Below are positions 1 to 7,558 of a stretch of DNA of 56,559 bases, in pieces. Where the stretch lies: assembly GCF_003732485.1 (NCBI RefSeq), contig NZ_MOAK01000092.1:180382-236940 (forward strand), given 5' to 3'. The notes beneath the pieces are model-generated. The model searched no databases, was not told the origin of the DNA, and saw only the letters and a list, made by a program, of their open reading frames with translations. How positions within the stretch are numbered: position 1 is the first letter of the stretch; the number at the start of each line of letters is the position of its first letter. Source of the stretch: Pseudomonas protegens. Its GTDB lineage: Bacteria > Pseudomonadota > Gammaproteobacteria > Pseudomonadales > Pseudomonadaceae. Position numbers and translations under genes: made by a program.

Positions 1-140
1 TGCGGTAAACAGACGCCGTACCACTTTGCAGACACGCCCCCTGCGAAACTCGATGTCCATAACTCACTCTTCAAGTAGATCAATGCGCACAACATCAGAC
101 TTTCAAGTGCCCTGAAACGGGCCCCCGCAAGACCAGAAAG

Positions 141-1073
141 CTAAAGACTGCGGTAAAGCCGTGCCAGGCCTTCGGTCAGGCTGGTCGGCGTCCCCAGGTC
201 GAAGCGCTCCAGCAAACGCCGGTTGTCGGCCTTCGAATGACGGATATCGCCGGAACGGGCCGCCCCATGGCTCACGTTCAGTGGTTTGCCGCTGATCTGT
301 TCCAGCGCGGCAATCAGGTCGTTGAGCGAAGTCACGCCACTGAGGCCGACATTGGTGGCATCGGCTGTTGGTGTCGGGCGTTCAAGACCCTGGACCAGGA
401 TCTTTACCAGGTCCTCCACATAGACAAAGTCGCGGGTTTGGCCACCGTCACCGAACACGGTGATGGGGCGTGCGCTCTTGGCCCGTTCGCTGAAGATGCT
501 GATCACGCCGGAGTACGGCGACGACGGGTCCTGGCGTGGCCCGAAGATATTGAAGAAGCGCAGGATGACCGGCTCCAGGCCATGCTGACGACGATAGAAA
601 TCCAGGTAGTACTCGCTGGCGAGCTTGTCCGCCGCATAGGGCGTGAGGGGAGACTTGGGCGTGTCTTCGTCTATCGGGGTGCCCTCCCCGTTATTGCCAT
701 AGACGGCGGCACTGGACGCAAACACGACTCGGCGGATACCGGCGGCGCTCATGGCCTCGCACACCCGCAGTGTGCCGATGAAGTTGCTCTGGTGAGTACG
801 CACCGGGTCCTCAACCGAGGCCTGGACCGAAGCGACAGCCGCCAAGTGCACCACCGCGCCACAGCCCTGCATGGCTTCAGCCAGGGTCGCGGCCTCGGCG
901 ACATCACCGACGACGAGCTCCAGAGCTGCATGGTCCACCGGCAGATTGCTGACCTTGCCGGTAGAAAGGTCATCCAGAACCCGGACTCCATAGCCTTTGG
1001 CCAACAGCGCATCGACCAGGTGCGAACCGATAAAGCCCGCGCCCCCTGTCACCAGTATCCGTTCAGTAGACAT
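141..1073 (-). CDS. NAD-dependent sugar-nucleotide epimerase/dehydratase
   Basis: This 310-residue protein is an extended short-chain dehydrogenase of the kind that epimerises or dehydrates nucleotide sugars for LPS O-antigen or exopolysaccharide. The N-terminus (about residues 6-17) carries the Rossmann motif TGGAGFIGS for NAD(P). A later SSAAVYG stretch and PYAADK supply the Ser-Tyr-Lys catalytic set, and the RFFNIFGPRQDP stretch is typical of UDP-sugar 4-epimerases. The length is normal for the family. It stands alone on the minus strand with no other polysaccharide gene visible beside it, so the substrate cannot be named. GalE/WbpP-like activity is the nearest guess; family assignment is secure, specificity is not. 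Confidence 0.93.
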   Translation of the reverse strand: MSTERILVTGGAGFIGSHLVDALLAKGYGVRVLDDLSTGKVSNLPVDHAALELVVGDVAEAATLAEAMQGCGAVVHLAAVASVQASVEDPVRTHQSNFIGTLRVCEAMSAAGIRRVVFASSAAVYGNNGEGTPIDEDTPKSPLTPYAADKLASEYYLDFYRRQHGLEPVILRFFNIFGPRQDPSSPYSGVISIFSERAKSARPITVFGDGGQTRDFVYVEDLVKILVQGLERPTPTADATNVGLSGVTSLNDLIAALEQISGKPLNVSHGAARSGDIRHSKADNRRLLERFDLGTPTSLTEGLARLYRSL

Positions 1074-1428
1074 AGATCATCCCGAAGAAAAATATCGCAG
1101 CTGCGCCGTTTGAAGCTAGCACACCCACTGAATACGCCATGGCTATTAGCCCCCTGGGCCAATATTTCCTTGGGTACTTGCTCTCTTTCAAAGGCTAAAG
1201 CGCCTTTTTGGCAGAACTTTCGAAACCCTGACGTCAAAAAAACATCAATAGAATCAAGCGCTCAGTGGCGAAATACTGGGATAAAAATGCCGTCGCGTCA
1301 ATATTGCGTCGAATTATTATTTTTTCAGCAGCAAAGCCAAAAAATGGCCAATATATTGACGGATTATCACTTCAAGGCTCTGGATCAAGGCGATCAGCCC
1401 TGAGGGTGATGGCATCAGGCGATCTCCC
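1074..1428. other. Intergenic region upstream of the epimerase gene
   Basis: I see no convincing gene here. The stretch is AT-rich compared with its surroundings. On the minus strand a possible sigma70-type promoter for the epimerase gene lies at 1273-1301: a TTGACG -35 box, a 17-bp spacer and a weak CAGTAT -10 box. This would give a leader of roughly 190 nt. The promoter is a low-confidence call by eye. Confidence 0.35.
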
Positions 1429-1626
1429 CTACGGGGTAGGCGTGAAAATTAAATGACTTACCAGGGGCAGAATCACCACGAAGCGACTGCCTTTGCCGCT
1501 GCCTGCGCTCATGCCGGTCACCGTTCCGCCATGACCCTGGGCGATGCTGGCAACGTCAGCCTCCGGGCCAACACGGCGCGCCAGAGACGCTACGATCTGG
1601 CGACTCTCTTCGCTTAGCGTGGACAT
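1429..1626 (-). pseudogene. Remnant of a histidine kinase C-terminus
   Basis: The 65-codon frame contains HGGTV, then a GSGKGSRFVVILPL-like string. This is the G2 box and last beta strand of a HATPase_c domain, as found at the very end of sensor histidine kinases. The segment before it (residues about 10-30) looks like the helix that normally precedes it, but no N/G1 boxes, DHp domain or sensor region is found upstream. I read it as the decayed tail of a kinase gene and not as a functional small protein. It could still be a short ORF with fortuitous similarity. Confidence 0.5.
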
Positions 1627-1687
1627 GATGGGCTGATAATGAGTGGGGAGGGTTCGATAGCACACCCTATGCCCACGTATAGAAGCG

Positions 1688-1915
1688 CTATTGAATGCGG
1701 CCCCGCTCTGGCCCTTGCAAAGGGGGCTGCCGGGACTGATCGCCGAGAAACCGCACCCAGGCCTCATAAGCCTGTTGATGCCGGCAGGTTGCGTTGTCCC
1801 ACTCAGGGCCGCAGTTCTGTCGTGCGGAAACCAGCATCATCATGCCCGTCGTTGCAGCATCCAGCTCAAGTAGCAGCTTGTACGCTTCAAGCCGGAAATC
1901 GTCGAAGGACTTCAT
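1688..1915 (-). CDS. Small conserved hypothetical protein
   Basis: A 75-residue acidic-to-neutral cytoplasmic protein with no signal peptide or membrane segment. It is largely helical by composition, with an aromatic-rich central segment (YEAWVRFLGD). It reads like a small hypothetical protein of Pseudomonas genomes, but I cannot give it a function. It lies just upstream, in minus-strand terms, of the histidine kinase remnant and is not obviously in an operon with it. The start at the complement of 1913-1915 is the only ATG giving the full frame. Confidence 0.6.
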   Translation of the reverse strand: MKSFDDFRLEAYKLLLELDAATTGMMMLVSARQNCGPEWDNATCRHQQAYEAWVRFLGDQSRQPPLQGPERGRIQ

Positions 1916-2110
1916 GGTTGTGCCCTGGTGGCGACATAGCAGCGCGAAGAAATCTTGTCCCTTGTGTCGTTGATTACCTGCAAAACCAGTAGTTCAAATC
2001 GATCCGGCTCGGGGCGGCGAAGGGGTTGCCTGCACTGACCGGCGCACTCGAACTCGCACGCTCATCCGGCGGGCGGTGAATTCCGTCAGCACCGATCGGC
2101 CCGCGCCGGG

Positions 2111-2452
2111 CTACAGGCACTCCTGCGCAGCGCGCTCGAAACTCGATGGCGCAAAACTCGAGGCCAGCAAGTGGCGCTCATACAGGAACACCTTGCCGCC
2201 ATTGGGCGTCTTGTAGGCTTCCAGCACGTTGTCCGCTGCGACTTTGCTGGTGACCACGATCCGGTAGCCGCGCTGTGATTGCGAGACGCTGGCCGTCTGG
2301 GCACGGCTCTGCAGTTTGGGGACCACACACTCGGCGTACTCGGCTGGAGTCTTGTGGGTCTGCATGACCAGGGTCGGGTCGTTCGGCGCAGTCGCGCAAC
2401 CGGCCAGCAGCAAGGAGGCCAGGGTCATGGCGGGAATCAATGGAAGGCGCAT
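2111..2452 (-). CDS. Small predicted outer-membrane or periplasmic lipoprotein
   Basis: 113 residues with a clear type II signal sequence: a short basic N-terminus, a hydrophobic stretch and the lipobox LAGC with the modified cysteine at residue 19. The mature part is about 95 residues, mixed alpha/beta, with two further cysteines (near residue 42 and the penultimate position) that could form a disulphide in the periplasm. The function is unknown. It is monocistronic as far as can be seen. The start is well supported because it gives a textbook signal peptide. Confidence 0.8.
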   Translation of the reverse strand: MRLPLIPAMTLASLLLAGCATAPNDPTLVMQTHKTPAEYAECVVPKLQSRAQTASVSQSQRGYRIVVTSKVAADNVLEAYKTPNGGKVFLYERHLLASSFAPSSFERAAQECL

Positions 2453-2668
2453 CGGGGAAGTCCTGAAATAAAGCCGGAGTCGGTGCGCAAGGGGTCGGCG
2501 TCACGGGCGCCGCCCTTGCGATCATGGTTTTTCGTCGGGGGCGATTGTCCATGCTTGTCGCTCCAGGCAGAACTTGTGTTGCTTGATTGTCACTATTGCT
2601 TGAACCAATAGTTGCGCCCCGTGCAGACTGCCTGACAGCCGAACTACAACTAAAAAAAGGATTTGTGT

Positions 2669-2929
2669 GTGCGAACTTTTGATCTGATCCGCGATGCCGT
2701 GCTGCCGGAATTTCGCGAACGGGTGGCCGACTATCTGGTCGAGTATGAAAGTGTACTGCGTGACAACAGCGCCGAACCGCAGACGCTGCAGGCGGTTGCC
2801 TACCAACTGCGCGGTTATTTGCGCGGCCTGAACACCACTCGGGTGCTGGGAATGGCGGACTGGGAAGAGCTGGACCGGCGGGTGGTGGCGTCCTGGCTGA
2901 CCCCGGACGCCGGTGAAACCCTCGAATAA
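2669..2929 (+). CDS. Small hypothetical protein, acidic
   Basis: An 86-residue protein when begun at the GTG at 2669, which sits 7 nt downstream of an AAAGGA ribosome-binding site at 2656-2661. A TTG at 2663 would add two residues but crowds the RBS. The protein is rich in Leu, Glu, Arg and Val, appears all-helical and has no signal peptide or membrane span. I do not recognise a family. It is convergent with the NTF2-like gene that follows 10 bp later. Confidence 0.6.
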   Translation: MRTFDLIRDAVLPEFRERVADYLVEYESVLRDNSAEPQTLQAVAYQLRGYLRGLNTTRVLGMADWEELDRRVVASWLTPDAGETLE

Positions 2930-2938
2930 CCGGGGTTC

Positions 2939-3382
2939 TCAGGGTGCCGGCAGCGCACCCTTGCTGGCGGCGAGGTAGGCGGACAAACGCTTGCCCATTT
3001 CCTCTCCCAGGGCTTGCAACCCGCTCATGGGTCGCACCATGACCTCGAATTCGACAATCTTGCCGCTCTCGTCAAAGCGGATCATGTCGATGCCCTTGAG
3101 CTGTTTGTCGCCGACCCGGGCACTGAACTCCAGCACCACGCTCAGGCCATCGGCGGTGGCCAGTTCGCGGTGATAGGCAAATTCCTCGAAGACATCGAGC
3201 ACCGTGCCAAGGATGGTCGCCACGACCTGGGCTCCCGGGTAGGCGGTATGGGCCATGGGCGAGCGAAACACCACTTTGGGGTCCAGCAGTTCGGGCAAGT
3301 CGCGCAGGTCTTGCTCGGCGACCATGGCGTGCCAGCGTTGCAAGGATGCATGGGCCTGGGGTTGCAGTTTCAGTTCGGACAT
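2939..3382 (-). CDS. NTF2-like / SnoaL-fold nuclear transport factor 2 domain protein
   Basis: 147 residues with the pattern of a cone-shaped NTF2-like domain: an N-terminal helix with HASLQRWHAMVAEQDL, then PELLDPKVVFRSPM, and a final strand segment IDMIRFDESGKIVEFEVMVRP. Proteins of this fold include ketosteroid isomerase-like enzymes and many uncharacterised ligand binders. It is divergent from the TetR-family gene at 3520 and shares a 137-bp control region that contains a nested palindrome. It is therefore a plausible target of that regulator. Fold assignment is good; catalytic role is not known. Confidence 0.85.
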   Translation of the reverse strand: MSELKLQPQAHASLQRWHAMVAEQDLRDLPELLDPKVVFRSPMAHTAYPGAQVVATILGTVLDVFEEFAYHRELATADGLSVVLEFSARVGDKQLKGIDMIRFDESGKIVEFEVMVRPMSGLQALGEEMGKRLSAYLAASKGALPAP

Positions 3383-3431
3383 GGGGGGCTTCCTTAGGTG
3401 GTCTTGTTGTTGTGGCGCCCAGGCTACGAGC

Positions 3432-3472
3432 CAATCTTAGCGCCGTCAAGATTCTTGATCATGATAAGATTG
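3432..3472. promoter_or_regulatory. Nested palindromic operator between NTF2-like and TetR genes
   Basis: Two inverted repeats share the same centre at 3452: an outer pair CAATCTTA (3432-3439) / TAAGATTG (3465-3472) and an inner pair TCAAGA-T-TCTTGA (3446-3458). Such symmetry in a divergent promoter region next to a TetR gene fits a TetR-family operator binding one or two dimers. It is inferred from sequence symmetry only. Confidence 0.55.
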
Positions 3473-3519
3473 CGGCGTTTTTTTGCCTTCCAGTCGAAGC
3501 CATTCGGGGCCTTCCAGAC

Positions 3520-4140
3520 ATGACCAAGCACTCCTCGCGCTCCCGGGATTCCTACCACGTGGGCAATCTGGCACCGCAACTGCTCGATGCGGCCCGGGAC
3601 ATGCTCGAGGAAGTCGGCCCGACCAAGCTGTCGCTGCGGGCTGTGTCCGAGCGGGTCGGGGTCAGTGCCACCGCGGCCTACCACCACTACGCCAATCGCG
3701 CAGAGCTCATCGGCCACTTGGCGGCTCAAGGCTTTCACGAATTGGCCCAGGTGTTGCCCCGGGACAGTACCCAGAGCGGCCTGCAGAAGTTGCGCAATGC
3801 CTGCCTGGCCTACTTCAGCTTTGCCCGCGCCAACCCGGCGCTGTACCAGCTGATGTTCGGCCCCGAGTTCGCCAACGGCCAGATGCCTCCACAACTACTC
3901 AATGCCCGCAACCACGCCTTTGGCGAACTGCGACGGATCATTGCCGAAATCCTCGAGCTGGACATCGAACACGCCGAAGTCCGTCGGGCCGCCCTCGCCG
4001 GCTGGTCCTATACCCATGGCCTGGCATCACTGGTGATCCATGGCGTCCTGCACTTTCCGGCCGGCACCTCGGACCAGCGCTTCGTCGACAGCACCCTGCA
4101 AGGCTTCCTGCAACTGTTCCAGGCCGGTAACCGGGAATGA
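3520..4140 (+). CDS. TetR/AcrR family transcriptional regulator
   Basis: 206 residues from the ATG at 3520. The N-terminal helix-turn-helix (about residues 20-65) is clear: LLDAARDMLEEVGPTKLSLRAVSERVGVSATAAYHHYANRAELIGHLA, with the YHHY..RAEL recognition-helix signature. The C-terminal ligand domain resembles the TetR_C_33 type (LARANPALYQLMFGP-like region). An upstream in-frame extension exists but lacks sense as a start. The gene ends with an ATGA overlap into the glycosyltransferase gene at 4137, so the two are probably translationally coupled. It likely controls the divergent NTF2-like gene and itself through the nested palindrome upstream. Confidence 0.9.
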   Translation: MTKHSSRSRDSYHVGNLAPQLLDAARDMLEEVGPTKLSLRAVSERVGVSATAAYHHYANRAELIGHLAAQGFHELAQVLPRDSTQSGLQKLRNACLAYFSFARANPALYQLMFGPEFANGQMPPQLLNARNHAFGELRRIIAEILELDIEHAEVRRAALAGWSYTHGLASLVIHGVLHFPAGTSDQRFVDSTLQGFLQLFQAGNRE

Positions 4141-5603
4141 AGAAGGCCATCGCCCGCGGCCTGTTCCGTGCGCTGGCGGATCGCCGGCCCGGATCGGCTA
4201 CGCCCGCTGCCGGCCTGCACATAGTGGTCCCCCGGTGGGATGCCAAACTGGGCGATTCGATCGTGTCCTCGTTCTTCTTTCGCGAGGCGCGCAAGCTCAA
4301 TGCCCGGGTCACTGTGTTGACGGTGCCGGAGCTTGCCCCCTTGCACGCCCAGGACTTTGGCGTGGACCGGGTCATAGTCACCCAGGCCAATCCCGGGCTG
4401 CTGGAGCTGTGCAAGATTGCCGGGCAATTGGGCCAGGTGGATGCAGTGGTCCATCTGGTGGGCCGGATTCAGCCGGCAGAAATCGTCTTTCTGCGGTTGC
4501 TGCGGCCGTCGCGGGTCTACTCCTTCGATGACGAGCTGCGCTGCGTCAATCGCAAGTTCGGCGCCGCGACCCAGGGCCTGAGTTACGCCCAGTGCCTGGA
4601 ACGGGTGCTCCTGGATCTGGGGGCCAGTGCGGTCGAGTGCCAGTACATGGTTCCGCTTCCCGAGCACTTCCAGCCCAGCGCCGCGCCGCAGATCCTGATC
4701 AATCCCTATGGAAGCCGGCCGGACAAGAGCCTGTCCCCGGCCCAGTCGCTGGCATTGCTGCGCGCCATTGCCGATGCCTGCCCCGACAAGGCCCTGGGGA
4801 TACTCTGCAGCCCCGCCACCCGCACAGACGCCGCACAACTGGCGGCCGCCGTGGCCCGGGACAATGTGCAAGCCCTCGAGGACCTGGCCACCCCCAGAGA
4901 CGCTGCGGGGTATCTGCAACGTGCCCAGGTGGTGATCAGTGTCGATACCGCGATCGTGCACATGGCCGTCGGGCTGGGGACCCGGCTGATCGCCATCTAC
5001 CCGGCCATGGGGGCCGAACACAATCCGTGGTTGCCACCGCCCGCGCCTTCCACTCTGGTGGTCTACAGCCAGCAGGACGTAGCGCAGTACCGCCGTACAG
5101 GCAGGAAAGACATGAACCGGTTTGCCGTCCAGGAGGTGGTCGATGGCCTGCACAGGCTACTGGCCGACGCGCTTGATCCCGGCGGCCCGCAACTCGTGCT
5201 CCAAGCCCGCATTGTTTCCGGCCTGGGGGTGGCCACCGGTACCCTGGCCCGTCAGCTACCGCTGCTGAGCCGGGATTTTCCCGAGGTTGGCAATTGCCAT
5301 CCCGCAACCATCAACCTGGAGTTGCAACGCCCGCTGGTGATCAGTGCGCCCGATCACCGCAGCGCTCCACTCGCCTGGACGCCCAGCGGGCGAACCACGG
5401 AGGTGTTCGACCTGCTGCGGATCGAGTTGCAGCTCGATCGACGCCCCCAGCGTTTTCCCGCCTGGCTGTATATCGCCCACGGTTCTCCTCACCGGCAGAC
5501 GCCGACCATCCATGAAGTGATTGCCCCACGCCTGGATCTGTCCGGTGTCTCCAGCTGTCGCGTCCACCTGCGCGCCAGTGCCGTGGCTGCGCTGGAATCG
5601 TGA
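4137..5603 (+). CDS. GT9-type (heptosyltransferase-like) glycosyltransferase with RibK-like C-terminal domain
   Basis: 488 residues. Residues about 25-340 match the GT-B glycosyltransferase family 9 (ADP-heptose:LPS heptosyltransferase-like): an N-terminal PRWDAKLGDSIVSS segment in place of the classical GDLLLT-type motif, and a C-terminal donor-site region ISVDTAIVHMAVGLGTRLIAIY with the D-T-x-x-x-H signature. Residues about 357-488 are extra for GT9. They resemble the archaeal CTP-dependent riboflavin kinase (RibK/DUF120) barrel: IVSGLG at 359-364, PATINL at 389-394 and HEVIAP at 459-464. It begins inside the TetR stop codon and converges with the glycosyltransferase operon on the other strand. 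Transferred sugar and any phosphorylated substrate are unknown. Confidence 0.8.
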   Translation: MKKAIARGLFRALADRRPGSATPAAGLHIVVPRWDAKLGDSIVSSFFFREARKLNARVTVLTVPELAPLHAQDFGVDRVIVTQANPGLLELCKIAGQLGQVDAVVHLVGRIQPAEIVFLRLLRPSRVYSFDDELRCVNRKFGAATQGLSYAQCLERVLLDLGASAVECQYMVPLPEHFQPSAAPQILINPYGSRPDKSLSPAQSLALLRAIADACPDKALGILCSPATRTDAAQLAAAVARDNVQALEDLATPRDAAGYLQRAQVVISVDTAIVHMAVGLGTRLIAIYPAMGAEHNPWLPPPAPSTLVVYSQQDVAQYRRTGRKDMNRFAVQEVVDGLHRLLADALDPGGPQLVLQARIVSGLGVATGTLARQLPLLSRDFPEVGNCHPATINLELQRPLVISAPDHRSAPLAWTPSGRTTEVFDLLRIELQLDRRPQRFPAWLYIAHGSPHRQTPTIHEVIAPRLDLSGVSSCRVHLRASAVAALES

Positions 5604-5628
5604 GCCCTGTCGCAGGCCCGTACCGGCG

Positions 5629-6423
5629 TTACGGTTCACAGCTCTGGATCAGCCGCGTTGTCTCCTCCAGCCAGTAGCCGGAATCAGGCTCGATATGCAG
5701 GAACAACCTGGCCAGTAACGTGCCGCCGGCCAGGAACTGCGCCACCGTCTCGACACGCTGGGCGGTGCGCTTGAAGTAGGTGTTGTAGAGCTTGAGCAAA
5801 GCCACGTCGGCCAGCAGGAAATCGGCGACCGGCAGATCCTGGCGGTGCATCACCTCACAGCTGGCGAAGTTGTACTGCGGGCGGTAGCCGGGGTCGACCA
5901 CGCTGGGGGCAATGGGCACCCACTCTCCGACCCGGCGCTGCACGATGTCCTTGATGCCTCCCGGATTGCCCCAGCGATGGGTGCCGCCCGCCAAGGCGGC
6001 GGTCAGGGCCTCGGCCAGCAGCGCGTTGCCCGGCTGTGAGGCGAACAGGCTTTCGCTGTACCAGTGCAGCCCGGGGCTGAGTCCATCGGGAAACAGGACG
6101 GAGGTCGGGTCACGCAGGAAGATGCTGTCGGCATCGACCCAGGCGCCGCCGTACTGGTGGACGTAGGCCATGCGGATCAGGTCGCTCTTGGCGACGATGG
6201 CCTCGATGCCGGCTGCCAAAGTGAAGGCCAGGGGCTCGAAGCCCCATGCCTTGCCGAGGATCTGTGGGTCGATGAGCCTGGCCGCCGTGGCGGGGGTCAG
6301 CAGCAGGAAGGCGTCCCCCAGTGCCCGTCGGATCGAAACCAGCCCCAGTGCCACGTAGGGCGGCATCGATTGTCCCGGGGCCGTCTCCCAGTAGCTCACA
6401 TAGCGCACGGCTCCGGGGTTCAT
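5629..6423 (-). CDS. Glycosyltransferase with DxD motif (GT32/capsular-type)
   Basis: 264 residues from the ATG whose complement is at 6421-6423, overlapping the upstream gene's stop by 4 bp (ATGA). The core YVHQYGGAWVDADSIFLRDP is the classic GT-A sugar-nucleotide/metal site of GT32 and related capsular or LPS transferases, with the DAD triad binding Mn2+. The preceding SDLIRMAYV segment and the NPGGIKD region also fit. It is the last gene of the minus-strand operon with the PRTase-like, PHP and radical SAM genes, and probably adds a sugar to that pathway's product. The acceptor is unknown. Confidence 0.83.
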   Translation of the reverse strand: MNPGAVRYVSYWETAPGQSMPPYVALGLVSIRRALGDAFLLLTPATAARLIDPQILGKAWGFEPLAFTLAAGIEAIVAKSDLIRMAYVHQYGGAWVDADSIFLRDPTSVLFPDGLSPGLHWYSESLFASQPGNALLAEALTAALAGGTHRWGNPGGIKDIVQRRVGEWVPIAPSVVDPGYRPQYNFASCEVMHRQDLPVADFLLADVALLKLYNTYFKRTAQRVETVAQFLAGGTLLARLFLHIEPDSGYWLEETTRLIQSCEP

Positions 6424-7556
6424 TGGCGCACCGCCAGGCCATTGGGGCTGAGCAACCCGGCCTCGGCCAGATACTGCTTGAGCAGCGCCAGGGACGGCGC
6501 GCACTCGTCCTGCGCGAGGAACTCGTTGCCCAGGGCCGACTTGTACAGGCGCAGCCAGTTGTCCATGGGCACCCTGGGCAGGAACCCGGCGAGGGCCTGA
6601 CGATTACTGGCGCAAAACAGCAAGCGCAACGTCCGCAGGATCGGTTGGTAATCGGCTTCGGACAGCAGTGCGGCCAGGGTCTGGTCCAGTGCCTGCTTGA
6701 TCACCATATGATTGAGCCGCTCTTCAATCCTGGCGTCGGCCAGGGCGACCCGTGGATCGATGGCCACCGGGTAGATCGCCTGGAACGATTTGGCACCGTT
6801 GCACAGGGACTCGTACAGCACCTTGTCCGCCGTCGAACCGGTGACCAGCACATCATCGCCAAAAATCACATGCACCCCGCTCCAGCGGTAGAAGTTCGCG
6901 GCGGGAATGACATGGTCCTGGACCAGATTCACCCGCTCACGCTCCTCGGTACTCAGGCTGGCGTAGTTCTCGCAAGGCGGTGCAATCCGCGGGAGCTTGA
7001 CGTTGATGATCGTCGGCAGCCCCATGTGCGCCAGCTTGACGTTGATCTCCTCCACCACCAGGTCGTACAGCACGTTTGCGGTGGACGGCACATTACGCCA
7101 GCCGGTGGTCATCATCACCACGTTGTCGCCGCTCGCCCTGGCGCTGCGAAACAGCCGTGCCCAATGGGATTGGGGTTGCTCCAGTTGCTCGCACAGATGC
7201 TCGATCAGCCGCCACGCCAAGTAGCGGATATCCTGCATGCTGCCGTACTTGGCCCGGCTGTAGGCCTGTACCAGAGGGGTGGCATCGGCGCCGCTGGCCA
7301 TGTCGCGGAACGCACCCGGGGCGCCCGGCGACAGGCAGTTCAAGGCGTGGCCACCCAACACCGACACGTACTCCGGCATGTCGATCAGGTTGCGGGCCAA
7401 CAGGTCCGCGGCGAATGCTCGCAAGCCCAGCTTGACGTCCTGGGGACGGCACTGTGCCGCCGCCTGACGGAACCGGCGCAACTGCAGATCGACAGGCAGA
7501 GCGCTCAGGGTGCTCCATTGAGCTTCGGTCCTGGTATCGGACAGGGTCGTCTCCAT
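6420..7556 (-). CDS. Phosphoribosyltransferase-like protein of unknown substrate
   Basis: 378 residues from the ATG complement at 7554-7556; upstream in-frame codons are low-complexity and overlap the PHP gene. Residues 228-243 (VHVIFGDDVLVTGSTA) resemble the PRPP-binding loop of type I phosphoribosyltransferases, where two acidic residues precede V-L-V-T-G-S-T. The glycine before the DD deviates from the strict PROSITE-type pattern. A YSRAKYG segment (99-105) followed by a long amphipathic helix is also notable. The gene begins 2 nt after the PHP stop and ends overlapping the glycosyltransferase. It is likely cytosolic, with no signal or membrane segments. It may make or use a ribosyl phosphate; the base or acceptor cannot be told. 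Confidence 0.55.
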   Translation of the reverse strand: METTLSDTRTEAQWSTLSALPVDLQLRRFRQAAAQCRPQDVKLGLRAFAADLLARNLIDMPEYVSVLGGHALNCLSPGAPGAFRDMASGADATPLVQAYSRAKYGSMQDIRYLAWRLIEHLCEQLEQPQSHWARLFRSARASGDNVVMMTTGWRNVPSTANVLYDLVVEEINVKLAHMGLPTIINVKLPRIAPPCENYASLSTEERERVNLVQDHVIPAANFYRWSGVHVIFGDDVLVTGSTADKVLYESLCNGAKSFQAIYPVAIDPRVALADARIEERLNHMVIKQALDQTLAALLSEADYQPILRTLRLLFCASNRQALAGFLPRVPMDNWLRLYKSALGNEFLAQDECAPSLALLKQYLAEAGLLSPNGLAVRQ

Positions 7557-7558
7557 AG

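Noticed and set aside
237..1403. A 388-codon plus-strand open frame over the epimerase gene
   Set aside because: It is antisense to a clearly homologous epimerase, shows no family features and reflects high GC.
4008..5153. A 381-codon minus-strand frame opposite the GT9 gene
   Set aside because: Composition-driven shadow of the GT9 gene; no recognisable motifs.
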